Assembly: GCF_001894825.1 (NCBI RefSeq)
Contig: NZ_BCWY01000029.1
Location: 49,142-113,141, forward strand
Length of the DNA: 64,000 nt
Direction of reading: 5' to 3'
From: Rhodococcus jostii NBRC 16295
GTDB lineage: Bacteria; Actinomycetota; Actinomycetes; Mycobacteriales; Mycobacteriaceae
Positions 33,995 through 41,187 of the stretch are shown piece by piece. The notes beneath the pieces are model-generated. The model ran no database searches. It saw only the letters and a list, made by a program, of their open reading frames with translations, and was not told where the DNA came from. Positions within the stretch are counted from its first letter, which is position 1; the number at the start of each line of letters is the position of its first letter. The position numbers were made by a program, and so were the translations under genes.

Positions 33995-35817
33995 ACATGC
34001 TGGTGTGGCGTCTGATTCGTTCGGTTCCGGGTTGGCTGTTCCCGCTCGCCGCCGGGCTCCTCGTGCTGTTGTTGCCGGAGTTCGGTCTCGGCTTCGCGCT
34101 GTCCCGCCAGGTGCAACTTGCCTGCATCCTGGCGCTGGTGGTCAGCGGACTCAACCTCAGCCTCGGTTACGCGGGTGAACTCGCACTCGGCCAGGCCGCG
34201 ATGTACGCGGCCGGTGCGTACACCGCCGGGTTGATGTCGATCGCCGGGTACACCGACATCGTGCTGCAGTTGATCGCCTCGGGTCTGGTGGCACTGGCGG
34301 TCGGCATCGTCACCGGCATCCCCGGGCTGCGGCTCGGCAGCTGGTCGCTGGCGATGACGTCGTTCTTCCTCGTCCTCCTCGTCCCGGACATCATCGCCGT
34401 CTTCGGGGACGCCACCGGCGGCCGGAACGGTCTCAGCGGGATCGAACCGGCGACCCTGTTCGGTGAGGTGATCGACGCCGACCGGTTCTATGTGGTCGTC
34501 GTTCTCGTCGCCATCCTCTGGTTCGCGGTCATGCGCAACCTCGTCGTCTCCCGCCACGGCATCGCGTTCCGCACTCTGAAGCAGAGCCCGGTACTGGCCT
34601 CGTCGGTGGGCATCTCGGTATTCCGGATGAAGCTCCTCGGCTACGCGATCGGCGCGTTCCCCGCCGGGCTGGCAGGCGCCCTGTTCGCCAACATCGACAT
34701 GTACGTCTCACCGGAGGCGTTCGGATTCACGTTCGCCACAGCGGTTCTGGCGGCCTGCATCCTCGGCGGAGCGACGAGCGTCTACGGTGCGGTAATCGGC
34801 GCGGCGATCATGCAACTCGGCCCGAACCAGTCCTCCGAGTTCCAGCAGTACGCCCTCGTCTTCTACGGCGGATTCCTCATCGTCGGCGGCGTCCTCCTCA
34901 GCGGTGGCCTGGCGAAGGTGGCGAAGCAGGTCACGGCACGGCTCGACCGGAAGGCAGGCCTGACCGGTCGCGGTGCACCGGTTCGCGGGACGGACACCGC
35001 TCGGCCCGCGACGGCGCCGATGTCGGGGCAGACACTCGTGGTCGACGGCATCTCGAAGGCCTTCGGCGGCAACCAGGCGCTCGACGACACATCCCTCCGG
35101 GCGGAACCCGGCAGCGTCACCGCACTGATCGGGCCCAACGGCTCGGGCAAGACCACCATGCTGAACATGATCTGCGGCTTCTACCGTCCCGACAGCGGAC
35201 GAATCCTCATCGGCAACAAGGAAGTCCAGGGCATGGCCCCGGAACACGTCGCCAGAGTGGGTGTGGCACGAACCTTTCAGACGCCCAACATCCCCGACGG
35301 CGTCACGGTGCTCGAGGCCGTGGCCTCGGGCCGGTACAGCACCGACCGGGTGTCGATGCTGCCGACGGTGTTGCGGCTCCCCCGCTACCGCACGGTCCGT
35401 GCCCGCGACCTCGCCGAGGCGGAACGCGCACTCGAGACGGTCGGCCTCGCGCACCTGCGAGACGAGACGGCCACCTCACTTCCCCTGGGGATGCGGAGGC
35501 TGCTCGAGGTCGCACGATCGATGGTCGCCGAGCCGCGACTGCTCCTGCTCGACGAAGTGGCGTCGGGTCTCGACGAGGACGAGGTGGAGCGCCTCGCCGA
35601 CCTGATCCGGCGACTCGGACGCGCCGGCTGCACGATCGTGCTGGTCGAGCACAACTTCCGTCTGGTACTGGCACTCGCCGACACCATCGTCGTGCTGGCT
35701 CAGGGCCGCGTGATCGCCGCGGGCCTGCCGTCCGAGATCGAACACGACCCGCGCGTACTCAGCGAATACCTCGGCGTCGTCGCCGAAGACACAGAACTGG
35801 CCGGAGAGGCGACCTGA
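33991..35817 (+). CDS. LivM permease-LivG ATPase fusion
   Basis: A 608-residue fusion. Residues 1 to about 310 are a LivM-type permease (LNLSLGYAGELALGQAAMYAAGAYT is its core motif). A linker of about 40 residues leads to a LivG-type ATPase from about 345. Walker A is GPNGSGKT and Walker B LLLLDEVASGLD, with Val replacing the usual Pro. The signature, normally LSxGQ in LivG, reads SLPLGMRRLLEVA and lacks the Gln. Start GTG 33991 overlaps the livH stop; ATG 33997 is an alternative. Permease and ATPase are normally separate genes. Confidence 0.9.
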   Translation: MNMLVWRLIRSVPGWLFPLAAGLLVLLLPEFGLGFALSRQVQLACILALVVSGLNLSLGYAGELALGQAAMYAAGAYTAGLMSIAGYTDIVLQLIASGLVALAVGIVTGIPGLRLGSWSLAMTSFFLVLLVPDIIAVFGDATGGRNGLSGIEPATLFGEVIDADRFYVVVVLVAILWFAVMRNLVVSRHGIAFRTLKQSPVLASSVGISVFRMKLLGYAIGAFPAGLAGALFANIDMYVSPEAFGFTFATAVLAACILGGATSVYGAVIGAAIMQLGPNQSSEFQQYALVFYGGFLIVGGVLLSGGLAKVAKQVTARLDRKAGLTGRGAPVRGTDTARPATAPMSGQTLVVDGISKAFGGNQALDDTSLRAEPGSVTALIGPNGSGKTTMLNMICGFYRPDSGRILIGNKEVQGMAPEHVARVGVARTFQTPNIPDGVTVLEAVASGRYSTDRVSMLPTVLRLPRYRTVRARDLAEAERALETVGLAHLRDETATSLPLGMRRLLEVARSMVAEPRLLLLDEVASGLDEDEVERLADLIRRLGRAGCTIVLVEHNFRLVLALADTIVVLAQGRVIAAGLPSEIEHDPRVLSEYLGVVAEDTELAGEAT

Positions 35818-36557
35818 TGAGCGAGCACACTTCGAAGCCCCTCCTGAGCCTGCGGAATCTGCAGTCGGGCTACGGCGACCTCCGGGTGGTGTGGGACGTC
35901 TCCCTCGACGTGTGGCCAGGGAAGGTCACCGCACTGCTCGGGCGGAACGGCGCCGGGAAGACCAGCACCCTGAGGGCCATCTCCGGACTGAACAAGATCA
36001 CCTCCGGCACCCTCGAGTTCGACGGCCGCAACATCGCGAAGATGGCGCCGCACCGGCGAGTTCGCCAGGGAATGGCGTACGTGCAGGAGGGGAAGCGGGT
36101 GTTCCACCGGCAAACCGTGGAACAGAACCTGATCCTCGGCGGCTACGTTCGCAGGATGCGACGATCGGCCGTCCGCGACGAGGTGGACCGAATCTACGAG
36201 CTGTTCCCCGTCCTCGGCCGGAAACGTAACCTCCTCGCGGGCGCCATGTCCGGCGGGCAGCAGCAGATGCTGGCGATCGGACAGGCGCTGATGGCGAAAC
36301 CCACCCTGCTCCTGCTCGACGAGCCGTCCGGCGGCCTCGCACCCGTGATCGTCAACGAGGTGATGGAACGCGTGACGGCCCTCAAGGAGACCGGGTTGGC
36401 GGTGCTCCTCGTCGAGCAGGCGGTCGACGCGGCGATGAGCGTGGCCGATCACGTCACGGTTCTCGACGTCGGACGCGTCGTCCTGGATGCGGATGCCGGC
36501 GAGATCGACGACCGGGCGGTGCTGCGCGACGCGTACTTCGGGCGCATCGGCGGCTGA
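35817..36557 (+). CDS. LivF-type ABC ATPase
   Basis: A 246-residue ATPase with Walker A GRNGAGKT, Q-loop YVQEGKRVF, signature MSGGQQQMLAIG and Walker B LLLLDEPSGGLAP, the usual LivF form. The start overlaps the preceding stop (TGATG). With the LivG half of the fusion it would make a heterodimeric motor. The intact signature here contrasts with the degenerate one in LivG, so one ATP site may be non-canonical. Confidence 0.93.
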   Translation: MSEHTSKPLLSLRNLQSGYGDLRVVWDVSLDVWPGKVTALLGRNGAGKTSTLRAISGLNKITSGTLEFDGRNIAKMAPHRRVRQGMAYVQEGKRVFHRQTVEQNLILGGYVRRMRRSAVRDEVDRIYELFPVLGRKRNLLAGAMSGGQQQMLAIGQALMAKPTLLLLDEPSGGLAPVIVNEVMERVTALKETGLAVLLVEQAVDAAMSVADHVTVLDVGRVVLDADAGEIDDRAVLRDAYFGRIGG

Positions 36558-36561
36558 CGGG

Positions 36562-37215
36562 CTAACCGCCGAGTCGCCGGAAGACGAGACGGACCGCCAG
36601 CCCGAGGTGGGCCATCACCTCGTCGACCGAGATCCGGCCCGCCACCCAGGACACCAGGCTCGACATCCAGACGTCGCCGATCACGCGGATGGCGTTCAAC
36701 TGGTCGTCGGAGATCCGCTCCACCCCGATGGTCTTGGCGAACATCTCGGTCATCAGGGCGCCGAATGCGTCCAGTTCGGCCGACGCCGACGCGTCCGCGA
36801 ACATGAATGCGCGGACCAGCGCCTCGTAGCGCGGCCGGTCCTTCTCGAGCACTTCCGTGTTCTTCCGGAGGACGAACAGGATCCGCTCGGACGGCGTGTC
36901 ACCGGGGATCGCGACGTCCTCGAACCGGGACCGCATTCCCTCGAACACCATCAGCAGACCCATCACCAGCATGTGGTTCTTCGACGGGAAATAGCGGTAC
37001 ACGGTGCCCAGGGCGACCCCCGCCCGGTCGGCGATGGCCCGCATCTGCACGGCGTCGTACCCGCCCTCGGAGGCAAGTTCCATCGCCGCGGCGACGATCC
37101 GCTGGTAACGCTCCCGCTGCGGGGCCTTCGCCCCACGCGAGGGCAGCTGCCCGGTGCGAAGCAACGACAACAGTCCGTCGCGGCCCGCGGTCAGCGGCTC
37201 TTCAGCACTGCTCAT
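36562..37215 (-). CDS. TetR-family regulator, KstR-like
   Basis: A 217-residue TetR regulator. The HTH (YQRIVAAAMELASEGGYDAV through DRAGVALGTVYRYFPSKNHML) is close to KstR, the cholesterol-catabolism repressor of mycobacteria. The ligand domain follows. ATG 37215 is preferred over the upstream ATG at 37314 because the extension is low-complexity. It is convergent with the liv operon, 4 nt from livF, and could regulate it; KstR itself recognises a different motif, so paralogue status rather than KstR identity is proposed. Confidence 0.87.
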   Translation of the reverse strand: MSSAEEPLTAGRDGLLSLLRTGQLPSRGAKAPQRERYQRIVAAAMELASEGGYDAVQMRAIADRAGVALGTVYRYFPSKNHMLVMGLLMVFEGMRSRFEDVAIPGDTPSERILFVLRKNTEVLEKDRPRYEALVRAFMFADASASAELDAFGALMTEMFAKTIGVERISDDQLNAIRVIGDVWMSSLVSWVAGRISVDEVMAHLGLAVRLVFRRLGG

Positions 37216-37339
37216 GGACGTCAGCCTAGCGACAGCCACCTCGGCGTCGTCGGGCGACGGCACCGGTTCCGGTGGTCCCGACGTCCGGGATGCGCAGCGC
37301 TCCCGCGGATACACTGACCTCGACCGCCGGAGGCTGCCC

Positions 37340-38227
37340 GTGCCCAGAGTTCATGTCGGACCCGAGGACCGCGTGATCCGGCTGCGCGACGGCCGCCTGA
37401 TGGGTTGTGCGGAATACGGCGACCCCGGTGGATTCCTCGTCGTCAACGCCCACGGCGGCCTCGCCGGGCGTCTCGACGTCGCGGCCGCCGACCGGAGTGC
37501 CCGCGACGCCGGAATCCGGCTCCTTTCCCCCGACCGTCCCGGGATCGGCCTGTCCGATCCCCAGCCGGGCCGGACGATCCTCGACTGGGCCCAGGACGTC
37601 GAAGACCTCGCGAATCACCTCGACGTCGACCGTTTCGGTGTCATGGGGTGGTCGATGGGCGGACAGTACGCACTCGCCGTGGGATCCGCCGCGGCGTCGC
37701 GTGTGACGAGTGCCGCGGTGATCGCCGGGGCTCTCCCCCTCACCGAACCGGGGGTGTTCGCGCAGCTTCCGGCCGGCGACCGCGTCTTCACCCGGCTGTC
37801 CCGGCACGCTCCGCTCGTCGCCCGGATCTGTTTTCGCGTCATGGGTGCCGTCGCACTGCACGCGCCGGTGCTGTTCCGGCGGCTCGGCGCCCGCGACCTG
37901 GGCGCCGCGGACGCCGCCGTACTCCGCGGCGAGCCCGTCCGGAACTTCTCACTGATGTCCGGGGAGGCGCTACGGACGGCACCCGGGATAGTCGAGGACT
38001 ACCGCGCGTGGATGCGGCCGTGGGGGTTCGCGCCCGAGGATCTGACCGTGCCGGTAGACGTCTGGGGCGGAAGCGAAGACGAACTGGTGCCGACGCACTG
38101 GCCGCCCGAACTCGCCCGCCGAATCCCCGGCGCCACCCTGAACATCCGCACGGGTGGGCACTTCATGGCACACCTGCATTACGACGAGATCTTCGCCACC
38201 CTGCGTCGCCGCTCGGAGTCCGTCTGA
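37340..38227 (+). CDS. Alpha/beta hydrolase
   Basis: A 295-residue alpha/beta hydrolase. The nucleophile elbow is GWSMGG, the DRPGIGLSD motif follows the first strands, the acid is in WGGSEDELV and the His in TGGHFMAHL. Start GTG 37340 is chosen because GGAGG lies 7 nt upstream. It is divergent from the TetR gene with 124 nt between, and followed after 13 nt by a long palindrome. Substrate unknown. Confidence 0.85.
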   Translation: MPRVHVGPEDRVIRLRDGRLMGCAEYGDPGGFLVVNAHGGLAGRLDVAAADRSARDAGIRLLSPDRPGIGLSDPQPGRTILDWAQDVEDLANHLDVDRFGVMGWSMGGQYALAVGSAAASRVTSAAVIAGALPLTEPGVFAQLPAGDRVFTRLSRHAPLVARICFRVMGAVALHAPVLFRRLGARDLGAADAAVLRGEPVRNFSLMSGEALRTAPGIVEDYRAWMRPWGFAPEDLTVPVDVWGGSEDELVPTHWPPELARRIPGATLNIRTGGHFMAHLHYDEIFATLRRRSESV

Positions 38228-38240
38228 CCCGGGAGCCTGA

Positions 38241-38292
38241 CCCCATGTGAGTGCGAATGTGTGCTCGGACACACATTCGCACTCACGTGGGG
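38241..38292. repeat. 52-bp palindrome with GTGAGT/ACTCAC ends
   Basis: Arms of 22 bp (38241-38262 and 38271-38292) pair with a single G-T wobble around an 8-nt centre whose outer bases also pair. The inner part reads GTGAGTGCGAATGTGT and its complement. It lies 13 nt after the hydrolase stop and may act as a terminator. The GTGAGT...ACTCAC ends are shared with the repeats at 61903 and 63077. Confidence 0.8.
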
Positions 38293-38299
38293 AACAACG

Positions 38300-38337
38300 A
38301 AAAAACTCCGCTGTCGACGTTCTCGACAACGGAGTTT
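38300..38337 (-). terminator. Intrinsic terminator of the tRNA cluster
   Basis: Read on the minus strand, AACTCCGTTGTCGA pairs with TCGACAGCGGAGTT over a short loop and is followed by a run of six T. It lies 10 nt after the 3' end of tRNA-Phe, so it ends the minus-strand tRNA transcript. Confidence 0.85.
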
Positions 38338-38347
38338 CATTGAATCG

Positions 38348-38424
38348 TGGTGGCCAGGGCCGGGATCGAACCGGCGACCTTCCGCTTTTCAGGCGGACGC
38401 TCGTACCAACTGAGCTACCTGGCC
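38348..38424 (-). tRNA. tRNA-Phe (GAA)
   Basis: The cloverleaf is complete: acceptor GGCCAGG, D-arm with AGCTCAGTTGGTA, anticodon loop CTGAAAA (anticodon GAA), T-arm GCCGGTTCGATCCCGGC, and an encoded CCA end (38348-38350). Confidence 0.97.
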
Positions 38425-38456
38425 GGACGGCACCCGAACCGAATGCCTATCGCACG

Positions 38457-38485
38457 GTGTTGCCAATACCGGGTATTGGCAACAC
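38457..38485. repeat. Perfect hairpin between tRNA-Asp and tRNA-Phe
   Basis: GTGTTGCCAATACC pairs perfectly with GGTATTGGCAACAC around a single G. It sits in the spacer between two tRNAs on the minus strand, where it may guide processing or terminate transcription. Confidence 0.7.
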
Positions 38486-38490
38486 ACTTG

Positions 38491-38564
38491 CGACCCTGAC
38501 GGGACTCGAACCCGCGACCTCCGCCGTGACAGGGCGGCGCGCTAACCAACTGCGCCACAGGGCC
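38491..38564 (-). tRNA. tRNA-Asp (GTC)
   Basis: The cloverleaf has acceptor GGCCCTG (paired with CAGGGTC, one G-T), D-arm GCGCAGTTGGTTAGCGC, anticodon loop CTGTCAC (anticodon GTC) and T-arm CGGGTTCGAGTCCCG. The CCA end is not encoded. Confidence 0.96.
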
Positions 38565-38660
38565 TTGCTTGTCCTGCTGTGCTTTACAAGTATAAAGCGA
38601 TACTGCGTGTCACTTTTTACTGCCGTCGAACCATACCGCATGCTCGACACCGGTCAAACG

Positions 38661-38733
38661 TACCCCCTACGGGATTCGAACCCGCGCTACCGCCTTGAAA
38701 GGGCGGCGTCCTAGGCCGCTAGACGAAGGGGGC
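38661..38733 (-). tRNA. tRNA-Glu (TTC)
   Basis: The cloverleaf has acceptor GCCCCCT, D-arm GTCTAGCGGCCTAGGAC, anticodon loop CTTTCAA (anticodon TTC) and T-arm GCGGGTTCGAATCCCGT. It is the first of the three minus-strand tRNAs. No CCA is encoded. Confidence 0.96.
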
Positions 38734-38831
38734 CCGTCGGATTTCTCCGAACCAGTACCTCAACGGCGTTCCGTTGGGAGCTTGGATAGCTTAGGACACG
38801 GATCGAGAATTTCCCAAATCGCCAGGTCAGA

Positions 38832-39488
38832 CTACGAATCGGGCAGTTCTGAGCCCGAATCCGGCCATCCTTCCCTCGCAAAGCTCTCCAGCCATTCGGG
38901 TGACGCCATCGCGGTGAGGACCACTTCGAGCGATTCCGTGAACCGCTCGCCGAGGTCGCCCTCCAGCGCAGTCATGTCGGACATGTACCGCTGGCCGGCA
39001 AGCGACGCCGCCAGGACCCGGGTGAACTTCTCGGAGTCGGCGTCCGCGCGCAGCAGACCGTCGCGCTGAGCACGGACGGCGAACTCGTGCGCGGTCCGCC
39101 CCCAGACCTGCGAGCCGCCGGACTGTACGTCCGGATAGAACTCGGGTTCGACGATCAGCCGGAACTCCGCCCGGACGATGACACTCGAATGGAACAGCTT
39201 CGCGAGATCGAGAACGAAGCCGTGGAGGGCCTCGAAGGGCCCGATGTCCGTGCGACGCGTCCACCGGTCGGTCAGGGCAGAGAACTGCTCGATTCCGGAC
39301 TGGAGGACTGCTCGGGCGAGTTCTTCCTTCGATTGGAAATGGAAGTACATCGCCCCTTTGGTGGCGTTCGAGCCTTCGAGAATCGTGTTGACCGACGCTG
39401 CCGCATAACCGCGCTTGGCGAACTCGATCGCGGCCGACTCCACCAGCGCAGCGCGAGTGCGTCGCGCACGCTCCTGTTGACGTGCCAT
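38832..39488 (-). CDS. TetR regulator of the gamma-butyrolactone-receptor (ArpA/ScbR) type
   Basis: A 218-residue TetR regulator. The HTH reads RAALVESAAIEFAKRGYAAASVNTI, with recognition helix SNATKGAMYFHFQSKEEL. These are hallmarks of ArpA/ScbR/CprB butyrolactone receptors, as is the ligand-domain segment ending QVWGRTAHEFAVRAQRDGLL with its conserved Trp. ATG 39488 matches the family start (MARQQERARRTR); an ATG at 39557 would add 23 residues. No AfsA-type signal synthase lies in the window, so it is an orphan receptor here. Confidence 0.83.
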   Translation of the reverse strand: MARQQERARRTRAALVESAAIEFAKRGYAAASVNTILEGSNATKGAMYFHFQSKEELARAVLQSGIEQFSALTDRWTRRTDIGPFEALHGFVLDLAKLFHSSVIVRAEFRLIVEPEFYPDVQSGGSQVWGRTAHEFAVRAQRDGLLRADADSEKFTRVLAASLAGQRYMSDMTALEGDLGERFTESLEVVLTAMASPEWLESFAREGWPDSGSELPDS

Positions 39489-39557
39489 TGCGGTGGATCC
39501 CTCTCCCAGATGTAGTAACCCCACTCTCTCGCCCTGCGAGGACGAGCCTGAAGCCAT

Positions 39558-39690
39558 ACATAACAGTATCCCCGTTTTGAAAAAACCGACACAGCAGTCT
39601 TCAAGTCAATAAAATGCGCGTAACAAACTTGAGGAACTTTATGGGTTCGATACCAGACCGCTGCCAAAAACACACCAAGTGGTATAATTT
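39558..39690. other. AT-rich intergenic stretch with promoter-like elements
   Basis: The roughly 130 bp between the butyrolactone-receptor gene and the strong hairpin at 39691 are visibly poorer in GC than their surroundings (AAAAAACC, CAATAAAATG, CCAAAAACACACC). They contain TATAAT at 39683-39688, a consensus -10 on the plus strand. Near 39560 AACAGTATCCCCGTTTTG resembles butyrolactone-receptor operators. No convincing gene is visible; AT-rich DNA next to tRNAs would be a natural Lsr2 target. Confidence 0.45.
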
Positions 39691-39740
39691 GGGTCGGCTC
39701 GGGTGCGCTGCAGGGGGTGCGCACCCGAGCCGACCCTTTT
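39691..39740 (+). terminator. Perfect 18-bp hairpin with T run
   Basis: An 18-bp arm beginning GGGTCGGCTCGGG (39691-39708) pairs without mismatch with 39719-39736, over a 10-nt loop, followed by TTTT. It is a strong intrinsic terminator on the plus strand, yet no plus-strand gene lies upstream of it. It may end an unannotated small RNA or protect the tRNA-Lys gene from read-through. Confidence 0.75.
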
Positions 39741-39814
39741 CACCTCCGCGCGGCGCGCCGTGTCGGGGGTGCTGTTTTCTCGGCCACAGTTCGCGCACTA
39801 GACTCTGGCCCCGC

Positions 39815-39887
39815 GCCCCTATAGCTCAGTTGGTAGAGCTACGGACTTTTAATCCGCAGGTCGTAGGTTCGAGCCCTACTGGGGGCA
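39815..39887 (+). tRNA. tRNA-Lys (TTT)
   Basis: The cloverleaf has acceptor GCCCCTA paired with TGGGGGC, D-arm AGCTCAGTTGGTAGAGCT, anticodon loop CTTTTAA (anticodon TTT), T-arm GTAGGTTCGAGCCCTAC and discriminator A. No CCA is encoded. Confidence 0.97.
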
Positions 39888-39891
39888 CTCT

Positions 39892-39922
39892 CCCCTTACT
39901 CGGCACCATGCCGAGTAAGGGG
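39892..39922. terminator. Hairpin after tRNA-Lys
   Basis: CCCCTTACTCGGC pairs perfectly with GCCGAGTAAGGGG over a 5-nt loop, starting 5 nt after tRNA-Lys and ending 13 nt before the convergent TetR stop. It can end transcription from both sides although it has no T run. Confidence 0.75.
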
Positions 39923-39934
39923 AATGACCGTCCA

Positions 39935-40528
39935 CTACCCGCCCGGCGCATCCTCCGCCGAAGGCATGCCGATCAGACGCCGAACCGCCTCGACTGCGGT
40001 CTGTCGTCGCTGTTCCACCGACCTTCCGCCGTCCCACTTCCGGCCGCCGCTGCCGGTGGTGGCGAGTGAGCGGGCGATGTCGGTGATCACGAGCAGCAGT
40101 TCGCCGGCGTTCCACGACGGATCGATGAACCCCTCCTGCTGCCCGCGGCGGATTTCGTCCGCCTTGGGCCGCAGCGTGCGGATCCGCGCATCACTGTCGG
40201 CGATCTCCTCGTGCATCTCCAGGTCGGCCCACTCCTGCAGTCGCGCGTTCTCCGGGTGCGCCACATAGTCGTCGAACAACCGGCCCGCGTACCCCGGCAG
40301 ATCGTCCCCCCGCAACGCCGTCTGTTCCGTCGTCTCCGCAATCCATTGCTCGATGACGGCGGCGAACAGCGCCTCCTTGCTGTCGAAGTACGCGTACAAA
40401 CGGTCCTTGCTCGCGCGGGCAGCCTCCGCGATTCGGTTGATCCGGGCCCCCGCGACTCCGTAGCGGGCGAACTCCTCCTTGGCCGCCGCGAGAATCCGGT
40501 CTCGCGTGGCTTCTCCCGCTGATCGCAT
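39935..40528 (-). CDS. TetR-family regulator
   Basis: A 197-residue TetR regulator with a clear N-terminal HTH (TRDRILAAAKEEFARYGVAG, AARASKDRLYAYFDSKEALF) and a TetR_C-type ligand domain with a conserved WADLE segment. The divergent intergenic region holds two copies of a CCGAAC...GTTCGG dyad, so it most likely represses itself and the DUF4334-dehydrogenase pair. Ligand unknown. Confidence 0.9.
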   Translation of the reverse strand: MRSAGEATRDRILAAAKEEFARYGVAGARINRIAEAARASKDRLYAYFDSKEALFAAVIEQWIAETTEQTALRGDDLPGYAGRLFDDYVAHPENARLQEWADLEMHEEIADSDARIRTLRPKADEIRRGQQEGFIDPSWNAGELLLVITDIARSLATTGSGGRKWDGGRSVEQRRQTAVEAVRRLIGMPSAEDAPGG

Positions 40529-40551
40529 GCCGACATCCTAAATTGCCCGTT

Positions 40552-40605
40552 GCCGAACCATCTGGTTCGGCGTAGCCTCCGAAGCCGCCGAACAGTTTGG
40601 TTCGG
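40552..40605. promoter_or_regulatory. Tandem TetR operators
   Basis: GCCGAACCATCTGGTTCGGC (40552-40571) has 9-bp perfect arms. A second dyad, CCGAACAGTTTGGTTCGG, lies at 40588-40605. Their centres are 35 bp apart. Both lie in the 121-bp divergent promoter between the TetR gene and the DUF4334 gene, which fits autorepression and control of both sides. Confidence 0.75.
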
Positions 40606-40649
40606 AAACCGCGTGACCTGCTTGTCAGCACCCGACCCGAGGACTGCCC

Positions 40650-41123
40650 ATGGATATCGATCAGGCCCGCCGCACGTTCCACGCGCTTCGCGAGCGGGAC
40701 AGCGGAGTCTCCCCCGACGACCTCGACTCCGTCTGGGCGGCGCTCGACACCGTCCGGGCCGAAGACATCCTCGGCAGCTGGAAGGGCGACGACTTCGCCA
40801 CCGGGCATCGCCTGCACGAAAAGCTGTTCGCGAGCCGCTGGCACGGAAAGACGTTCGTCTCGCTCGAGGACGCCAAACCCCTGATCTGCCGCGACTCCGA
40901 CGGCAACCTCTTTTCCGACGTCAAGAGCGGCAACGGCGAAGCCAGCCTGTGGAACATCGAATTCCGGGGCGAGGTCACCGCGACCATGGTCTACGACGGC
41001 GCACCCATCTTCGACCACTTCAAGAGGGTCGACGACGCCACCCTCATGGGCATCATGAACGGCAAGTCTGCACTGGTCCTCGACGAAGGCAGGCACTACT
41101 ACTTCCTGCTCGAAAGGGACTGA
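40650..41123 (+). CDS. DUF4334/GXWXG-domain protein
   Basis: A 157-residue protein of the GXWXG-DUF4334 family. The N-terminal motif GSWKG (about residues 47-51, in ILGSWKGDDFATGH) and the C-terminal DUF4334 part (MVYDGAPIFDHFKRVDD, LMGIMNGK) are both present. The fold is unstudied but resembles lipocalin-like beta-barrel proteins. It lies under the tandem TetR operators and upstream of an alcohol dehydrogenase, so it may bind or process the same small hydrophobic substrate. Confidence 0.85.
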   Translation: MDIDQARRTFHALRERDSGVSPDDLDSVWAALDTVRAEDILGSWKGDDFATGHRLHEKLFASRWHGKTFVSLEDAKPLICRDSDGNLFSDVKSGNGEASLWNIEFRGEVTATMVYDGAPIFDHFKRVDDATLMGIMNGKSALVLDEGRHYYFLLERD

Positions 41124-41187
41124 GATCCGTACGACCGAGATCCGCCCGGTGTCAGAGCCTGGACGTCGCGAAACCCGGGGAACAGCA

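Noticed and set aside
38228..39922. tRNA cluster as integration site of a genomic island
   Set aside because: No integrase and no repeated tRNA 3' end were found within the window. The AT-rich gap alone is not enough.
39614..40069. 151-codon plus-strand frame across tRNA-Lys
   Set aside because: It runs through the terminator, the tRNA gene and the convergent TetR 3' end, and shows no protein-like features.
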